9,477 nucleotides of DNA from an uncultured Nocardioides sp. (GTDB lineage: Bacteria > Actinomycetota > Actinomycetes > Propionibacteriales > Nocardioidaceae). Made by a program: the position numbers and the translations under genes. The stretch covers positions 1 through 9,477 of the forward strand of contig NZ_CAMPGZ010000164.1 of assembly GCF_946885725.1 (NCBI RefSeq), given 5' to 3'. Shown here piece after piece: positions 6,157 through 9,477 of the stretch (positions are counted from its first letter, which is position 1; every line of letters starts with the position of its first letter). The notes under the pieces are model-generated. The model was not told where the DNA came from. It worked only from the letters and a program-made list of their open reading frames with translations, and did not search any database.

Positions 6157-7913
6157 TCGAGGAGATCCGCATCGCCTCGCTGGGCGTGATCGAGGAGAGC
6201 ACGCTCGAGCTCGGCCCCGGCTTCACCGCCATCACCGGCGAGACCGGGGCCGGCAAGACCATGGTCGTCACCGCCCTCGGGCTGCTGCTCGGCGGCCGCG
6301 CCGACACCGGCGCGGTCCGGAGGGGCGCGAAGCACGCCCGCGTCGAAGGGCTGGTCCGGCTCGTCAACGGCTCGGAGCGGTGGTCGAAGCCGCTGGCCGC
6401 GCGCGTTGACGAGCTCGGCGGCGAGGTCGAGGACGACGCGCTCGTGGTCGCCCGGCAGATCTCAGCCGAGGGCCGGTCCCGCGCGTTCGCAGGCGGCGCC
6501 AGCGTGCCGGTCAGCGCGCTGTCCGGCCTCATCGACCCCCTGGTCGCGGTGCACGGCCAGTCCGACCAGCACCGCCTGCTCCAGCCGGCCGCGCAGCGTG
6601 ATGCGCTCGACCGGTTCGCCGGTCGCAAGGCCGACAAGGCGCGCGCGGCGTACACCGCGACCTACGACCGGCTCCGCGCCGTCGAGACCGAGCTCCGCGA
6701 GGTCACCGAGACCGCGCGCGAGCGGGCCCGGGAGGCCGACCTGCTCCGGTTCGGGCTCAACGAGGTCGAGCAGGTGGACCCCCAGCAGGGGGAGGACGCC
6801 GCACTTGCGGCCGAGGAGTCTCGCCTCGGCTTCGCCGACACCCTCCGCACCGCGGCCGAGCAGGCCCGCGAGTGCCTGTCCAGCGAGTCCACCGCCGGCG
6901 ATGTCGGCACCGACGCGCTGGGCGCGGTGTCCGCGGCCCGGAAGCTGCTCGACGGTGTGCGCGACCACGACGCCGAGGCCGCTTCGCTTGCCGACCGGCT
7001 GGCCGAGGTCAGCTACCTGCTCTCCGACGTCGCCGCCGACGTGTCGTCCTACGCCGCCTCCCTCGAGACCGACCCGGCTCGCCTCGCGGCGGTCTCGGAG
7101 CGTCGGGCCGCGCTGACCGCGCTGACCCGGAAGTACGGCGAGACCATCGACGAGGTGCTCGCCTGGGCTGAGCAGGGGAGCGCCCGCCTCCTCGAGCTCG
7201 AGGGCACCGACGAGCGCATCGAGCAGCTGCGCGCCGAGGTTGACGCGCTGCGCGCCAAGCTGGCCGAGCAGGGTGCGGCGCTGTCCGCGCTGCGCGAGAA
7301 GGCCGCAGCAAAACTCGGCGCGGTCGTCACCGGGGAGCTGACCGCGCTGGCCATGCCGCACGCGGTCGTGACCGTGGCCGTCACCCAGCACGACGACCCC
7401 GACGGCCTGGTCGTCGGCGACCGCCGGCTGCGCTACGGCCCCTCAGGCCTCGACGACGTCGAGCTGATGCTGGCGGCCAACCGCGGTGCGGAGCCACGTC
7501 CGCTCGGCAAGGGCGCCTCCGGCGGTGAGCTCAGCCGCGTGATGCTCGCGGTCGAGGTCGCACTGGCCGCGACCCATCCGGTCCCGACGTTCGTCTTCGA
7601 CGAGGTCGACGCCGGCGTCGGCGGCAAGGCCGCGGTCGAGGTCGGCCGCCGGCTCGCGATGCTCGCCCGGCACGCCCAGGTCCTGGTCGTCACCCACCTG
7701 CCGCAGGTGGCGGCGTTCGCCGACCAGCACGTCGTCGTGGTCAAGAGCCACGACGGCACGGTCACCACGTCGGGCCTGACGACGCTCGACGACAGCGGCC
7801 GGGTCCGTGAGCTCTCGCGCATGCTCGCCGGGCTCGAGGACTCCGAGACCGCGCTGGCTCACGCCGAGGAGCTGCTCGCGACGGCCCAGGAGGTCCGCAG
7901 CTCCCAGGGCTGA
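6153..7913 (+). CDS. recN: DNA repair protein RecN (SMC-like ATPase)
   Basis: This 586-residue SMC-family ATPase acts in recombinational repair of double-strand breaks by holding or tethering DNA with RecA. The Walker A motif is GETGAGKT (29-36), and the Q-loop region is VHGQSDQHRLLQ (133-144). Two Ala/Glu/Arg-rich helical arms (roughly 155-235 and 290-395) form the short coiled coil. The ABC signature GKGASGGELSR begins at 452, Walker B is VFDEVDAGVGG (481-491, catalytic E484) and the H-loop histidine is H515 in VTHLPQVAAFADQH. All ATPase elements are present and the length is normal, so the gene appears intact. GTG 6153 overlaps the nadK stop and has GGGAGA (6141-6146) six bases before it. 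I see no SOS-type operator near the start. RecN here appears to ride on the upstream operon promoter. Confidence 0.96.
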   Translation: MIEEIRIASLGVIEESTLELGPGFTAITGETGAGKTMVVTALGLLLGGRADTGAVRRGAKHARVEGLVRLVNGSERWSKPLAARVDELGGEVEDDALVVARQISAEGRSRAFAGGASVPVSALSGLIDPLVAVHGQSDQHRLLQPAAQRDALDRFAGRKADKARAAYTATYDRLRAVETELREVTETARERAREADLLRFGLNEVEQVDPQQGEDAALAAEESRLGFADTLRTAAEQARECLSSESTAGDVGTDALGAVSAARKLLDGVRDHDAEAASLADRLAEVSYLLSDVAADVSSYAASLETDPARLAAVSERRAALTALTRKYGETIDEVLAWAEQGSARLLELEGTDERIEQLRAEVDALRAKLAEQGAALSALREKAAAKLGAVVTGELTALAMPHAVVTVAVTQHDDPDGLVVGDRRLRYGPSGLDDVELMLAANRGAEPRPLGKGASGGELSRVMLAVEVALAATHPVPTFVFDEVDAGVGGKAAVEVGRRLAMLARHAQVLVVTHLPQVAAFADQHVVVVKSHDGTVTTSGLTTLDDSGRVRELSRMLAGLEDSETALAHAEELLATAQEVRSSQG

Positions 7914-7954
7914 GCCGGGAGCCGGAGGGGTACCTCGAAGGACGGTGCCACCCG

Positions 7955-7979
7955 CGGCGGAGGCCTCGTGACCTCGCCG
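7955..7979. terminator. Possible terminator between recN and tRNA-His
   Basis: CGGCGGAGG (7955-7963) pairs with CCTCGCCG (7972-7979) over 8 base pairs, with one bulged G and an 8-base loop. It lies between the end of recN and the 3' end of the opposing tRNA gene and could serve either. There is no T-run. The function is inferred from position. Confidence 0.4.
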
Positions 7980-7982
7980 TAC

Positions 7983-8059
7983 TGGGGTGAGTGACGGGAC
8001 TTGAACCCGCGACATCTGCGACCACAACGCAGCGCTCTACCAGCTGAGCTACACCCACC
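7983..8059 (-). tRNA. tRNA-His (anticodon GUG)
   Basis: Read on the minus strand, GTGGGTG (acceptor) is followed by TAGCTCAGCTGGTAGAGC (D arm). The anticodon arm is CTGCG-TTGTGGT-CGCAG, with anticodon GTG at 8025-8023. GCGGGTTCAAGTCCCGT forms the T arm, and CACTCAC closes the acceptor with one G-U pair. An extra G before position 1 (8059) faces C73, the identity pair specific to tRNA-His, and CCA is encoded (7985-7983). It lies 75 bases downstream of orn on the same strand and may be co-transcribed with it. Confidence 0.97.
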
Positions 8060-8134
8060 ATGCGGCCGTGTGTGCAACCCCGGCCGACAGTGCAACGGCC
8101 CCTCCGCCGCAGGGCGGGAGAGCCGAAGCAGCGA

Positions 8135-8851
8135 TCAGTGTACCGGTTCGTCGGGGGTGCTCGAACCGGGGGAGTCGTCTCCGGAGCCCGCCCCGGGAGT
8201 GTCCTTCGTCTCGGCCTTCTCGCCGGACTCCGCGGACTCGGGGATGGCACCCGTGAGCGATCCGCCGTGCTCGGCAGCGAGGGCCCGGGCGGTGTCGGTG
8301 TCCGGGCCGGGCGGCGGCACGAAGATGGCCGCCCGGTAGTAGCGCAGCTCCTCGATGCTCTCCTGGATGTCGGCCAGGGCCCGGTGGTTCCCGGACTTGG
8401 CCGGGGAGTTGAAGTACGCCCGCGGGTACCACCGCCGGGCCAGCTCCTTGATCGAGGACACGTCGACGATCCGGTAGTGCAGGTAGGACTCGAGGTCCGG
8501 CATGTCCCGGGCCAGGAACGAGCGGTCGGTGGCGACAGTGTTGCCGGCCAGCGGCGGACGGCTGCCCTCGGGACAGAACTCTCGGATATAGGCGAGCACC
8601 TGCTGCTCCGCCTCCTCCAGCGTGACCCCGCCGTCGAGCTGCTCGAGCAACCCGGAGGTGGTGTGCATGTCGCGGACGAACTCGTCCATCTGGTCCAGCG
8701 CCTCTGGCGGAGGCTTCACGACAACGTCCACGCCCTCACCGAGCACGTTCAGCTCGAAGTCGGTGACGAGCGCCGCCACCTCGATCAGGGCGTCGGCCCC
8801 GAGGTCGAGGCCGGTCATCTCACAGTCGATCCACACCAGACGGTCGTTCAC
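8135..8851 (-). CDS. orn: Oligoribonuclease with a C-terminal acidic extension
   Basis: This 238-residue DEDDh 3'-5' exoribonuclease degrades very short RNAs, including the pGpG left from cyclic-di-GMP breakdown in species that use it. The catalytic residues are all present: D9 and E11 in WIDCEMTGLD (7-16), D109 in NTVATDRSFL, H156 in SGNHRAL and D161 in ADI. The spacing matches E. coli Orn (D12, E14, D112, H158, D163). The conserved LEYYRAA-type end of the fold is reached at about residue 178. The remaining 60 residues are rich in Ser, Gly, Asp, Glu and Pro, are likely disordered, and are absent from the 181-residue E. coli protein. The GTG start has no clear Shine-Dalgarno site but has a TAGCCT box seven bases upstream. 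The gene is divergent from the MauE-like gene and precedes tRNA-His. Confidence 0.96.
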   Translation of the reverse strand: MNDRLVWIDCEMTGLDLGADALIEVAALVTDFELNVLGEGVDVVVKPPPEALDQMDEFVRDMHTTSGLLEQLDGGVTLEEAEQQVLAYIREFCPEGSRPPLAGNTVATDRSFLARDMPDLESYLHYRIVDVSSIKELARRWYPRAYFNSPAKSGNHRALADIQESIEELRYYRAAIFVPPPGPDTDTARALAAEHGGSLTGAIPESAESGEKAETKDTPGAGSGDDSPGSSTPDEPVH

Positions 8852-8858
8852 GCCTAGG

Positions 8859-8864
8859 AGGCTA
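8859..8864 (-). promoter_or_regulatory. Predicted -10 element of orn
   Basis: On the minus strand TAGCCT (TANNNT type) is followed by seven bases, CCTAGGC, and then GTG 8851. With no good Shine-Dalgarno site, a leaderless orn transcript is predicted. No -35 box of normal type is visible at 16-18 bases upstream. Confidence 0.45.
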
Positions 8865-8886
8865 CTCGACCCCCGGGATTCGCCTT

Positions 8887-8916
8887 CGCGCTCGGGACTT
8901 CGGGCCCCCGAGCGCG
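8887..8916. repeat. Inverted repeat in the orn / MauE divergent promoter region
   Basis: CGCGCTCGGG (8887-8896) and CCCGAGCGCG (8907-8916) are a perfect 10-bp inverted repeat with a 10-base spacer. It is roughly central in the 113-base region between two divergent start codons. It could be an operator or a hairpin insulating the two promoters. No regulator can be named from the sequence. Confidence 0.6.
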
Positions 8917-8952
8917 GGACCTGCGCCTCAGGCTGCTCTCAGAACGGGTCCC

Positions 8953-8958
8953 TAGGCT
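8953..8958 (+). promoter_or_regulatory. Predicted -10 element of the MauE-like gene
   Basis: TAGGCT is followed by six bases, TTGTTC, and ATG 8965. No Shine-Dalgarno site precedes the ATG, so a leaderless transcript starting at the A of ATG is predicted. The -35 region has no good match. Confidence 0.45.
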
Positions 8959-8964
8959 TTGTTC

Positions 8965-9477
8965 ATGCATTGGTTGGGGGTCCTCGCCCGCGTCGTCGTC
9001 GGCGGCGTGTGGCTGGTCGCCGGCGCCCTGAAGCTGCCGGACCCGACCGAGAGCGTGCGCGCGGTCCGCAACTACCGGTTGCTGCCGGAGGCGATCGTGC
9101 CGTTCGTCGGCCACTCCCTTCCCGTGCTCGAGATCATCGTCGGCCTCTGCCTGATCCTCGGGCTGCTGACGCGTGTGTCGGCCGCCGTGTCTGCGGTGCT
9201 GATGCTGGCCTTCGTCGTCGGCATCGCGTCGGCCTGGACACGTGGGCTGTCGATCGAGTGCGGCTGCTTCGGCGGCGGTGGGGGCTCGGTGCAGGACGCC
9301 ACGGCGGCGTACCCCTGGGAGATCGCGCGCGACGTGGGCCTGATGCTCGCGTCCCTGTGGCTGGTGTGGCGACCGCACACACCGTGGGCCCTGGACAACG
9401 TCCTGTTCGGCCCGACGTACGACGGTGACGACGACGGTGACGACGACCGCGACGACGACCGCGACGACGACCGCGAC
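8965..9477 (+). CDS. MauE/DoxX-like integral membrane protein (3' end outside the window)
   Basis: The frame is open from ATG 8965 to the window edge, giving 171 residues with no stop. Four hydrophobic helices are predicted at about 5-22, 52-68, 72-91 and 119-135, the layout of MauE/DoxX family proteins. The opening VLARVVVGGVWLVAGALKLP and the central VLEIIVGLCLILGLLTR are typical. Between helices 3 and 4 lies ECGCFGGGG, with Cys99 and Cys101. In the family such cysteines are thought to pass electrons to or from thiol-disulfide partners, often a DsbA/thioredoxin-fold protein encoded alongside. Any such partner would be beyond the window. After the last helix the tail turns strongly acidic, with Asp-Asp-Asp-Gly/Arg units encoded by a 12-base tandem repeat. 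The name is by fold and motif; the substrate is unknown. The gene has a predicted leaderless start and is divergent from orn. Confidence 0.85.
   Translation, partial: MHWLGVLARVVVGGVWLVAGALKLPDPTESVRAVRNYRLLPEAIVPFVGHSLPVLEIIVGLCLILGLLTRVSAAVSAVLMLAFVVGIASAWTRGLSIECGCFGGGGGSVQDATAAYPWEIARDVGLMLASLWLVWRPHTPWALDNVLFGPTYDGDDDGDDDRDDDRDDDRD
9427..9477 (+). repeat. In-frame 12-base tandem repeat encoding Asp-rich units
   Basis: GACGACGACGGT (9427-9438) is followed by three copies of GACGACGACCGC (9439-9450, 9451-9462, 9463-9474) and the start of another at the edge. Each unit adds Asp-Asp-Asp plus Gly or Arg to the MauE-like protein. Copy number cannot be known because the array runs out of the window. 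Confidence 0.93.

Noticed and set aside
7859..8095. Minus-strand open frame with a GCSSAGRALRC...GFKSRHSPQ translation
   Set aside because: This is the familiar artefact of translating a tRNA gene; the DNA is tRNA-His at 7983-8059.
9427..9477. Short repeat array considered as CRISPR
   Set aside because: The units are 12 bases, contiguous, without spacers, and in frame with a gene; this is a coding microsatellite-like repeat.
1..9477. Mobile element, prophage, toxin-antitoxin or defence system
   Set aside because: No transposase, integrase, terminal repeats, attachment duplication at the tRNA, or defence-family motif was seen on either strand; base composition looks uniform by eye.

Overview
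The window looks like ordinary core chromosome of a high-G+C actinobacterium. GTG starts are frequent, genes are tightly packed, and the 23S/5S rRNA, SSB, TlyA, NAD kinase, RecN and Orn proteins are all of actinobacterial type. The run TPR protein / HAD phosphatase / small acidic protein / tlyA / nadK / recN follows the order I recall for Mycobacterium tuberculosis Rv1691 to Rv1696. The added rRNA operon, ssb-like gene and DUF1015 gene suggest Pseudonocardiales or a near relative. That placement is an inference from gene order and style, not from a search.

Layout. (1) 1-294: the 3' tip of 23S rRNA, a structured spacer, a complete 5S rRNA and a strong hairpin terminator. (2) 295-451: a gene-free leader. 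(3) 452-1792 (+): a TPR-like protein with an Arg/Gly-rich N-terminus, then a short SSB-family protein. (4) 1807-3057 (-): a DUF1015 protein, convergent with ssb and divergent from the next gene. (5) 3087-7913 (+): a compact cluster of HAD-IIA phosphatase (probable glycerol-3-phosphate phosphatase), a small acidic protein, tlyA, nadK and recN. Three of its junctions are 4-base GTGA overlaps. (6) 7983-8851 (-): oligoribonuclease orn followed downstream by tRNA-His(GUG). (7) 8965-9477 (+): a MauE/DoxX-type membrane protein, cut by the window edge inside an Asp-rich tandem repeat.

Functionally the genes are housekeeping: ribosome RNA and its modification (5S, 23S, TlyA), NADP supply (NadK), recombination repair (RecN, SSB-like), phospholipid head-group recycling (HAD phosphatase), nanoRNA turnover (Orn) and histidine decoding. 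The tight overlaps of tlyA-nadK-recN imply co-transcription and probably translational coupling, although the functions are unrelated.

I found no mobile element, CRISPR array, toxin-antitoxin pair or defence island, and no convincing evidence of an undescribed multi-gene system. The points most worth a second look are four genes whose TANNNT box lies 6-7 bases before the start codon with no Shine-Dalgarno site (predicted leaderless mRNAs), the tail-less SSB paralogue, the DGHHR motif in the DUF1015 protein, and the 12-base repeat encoding an acidic tail on the MauE-like protein.
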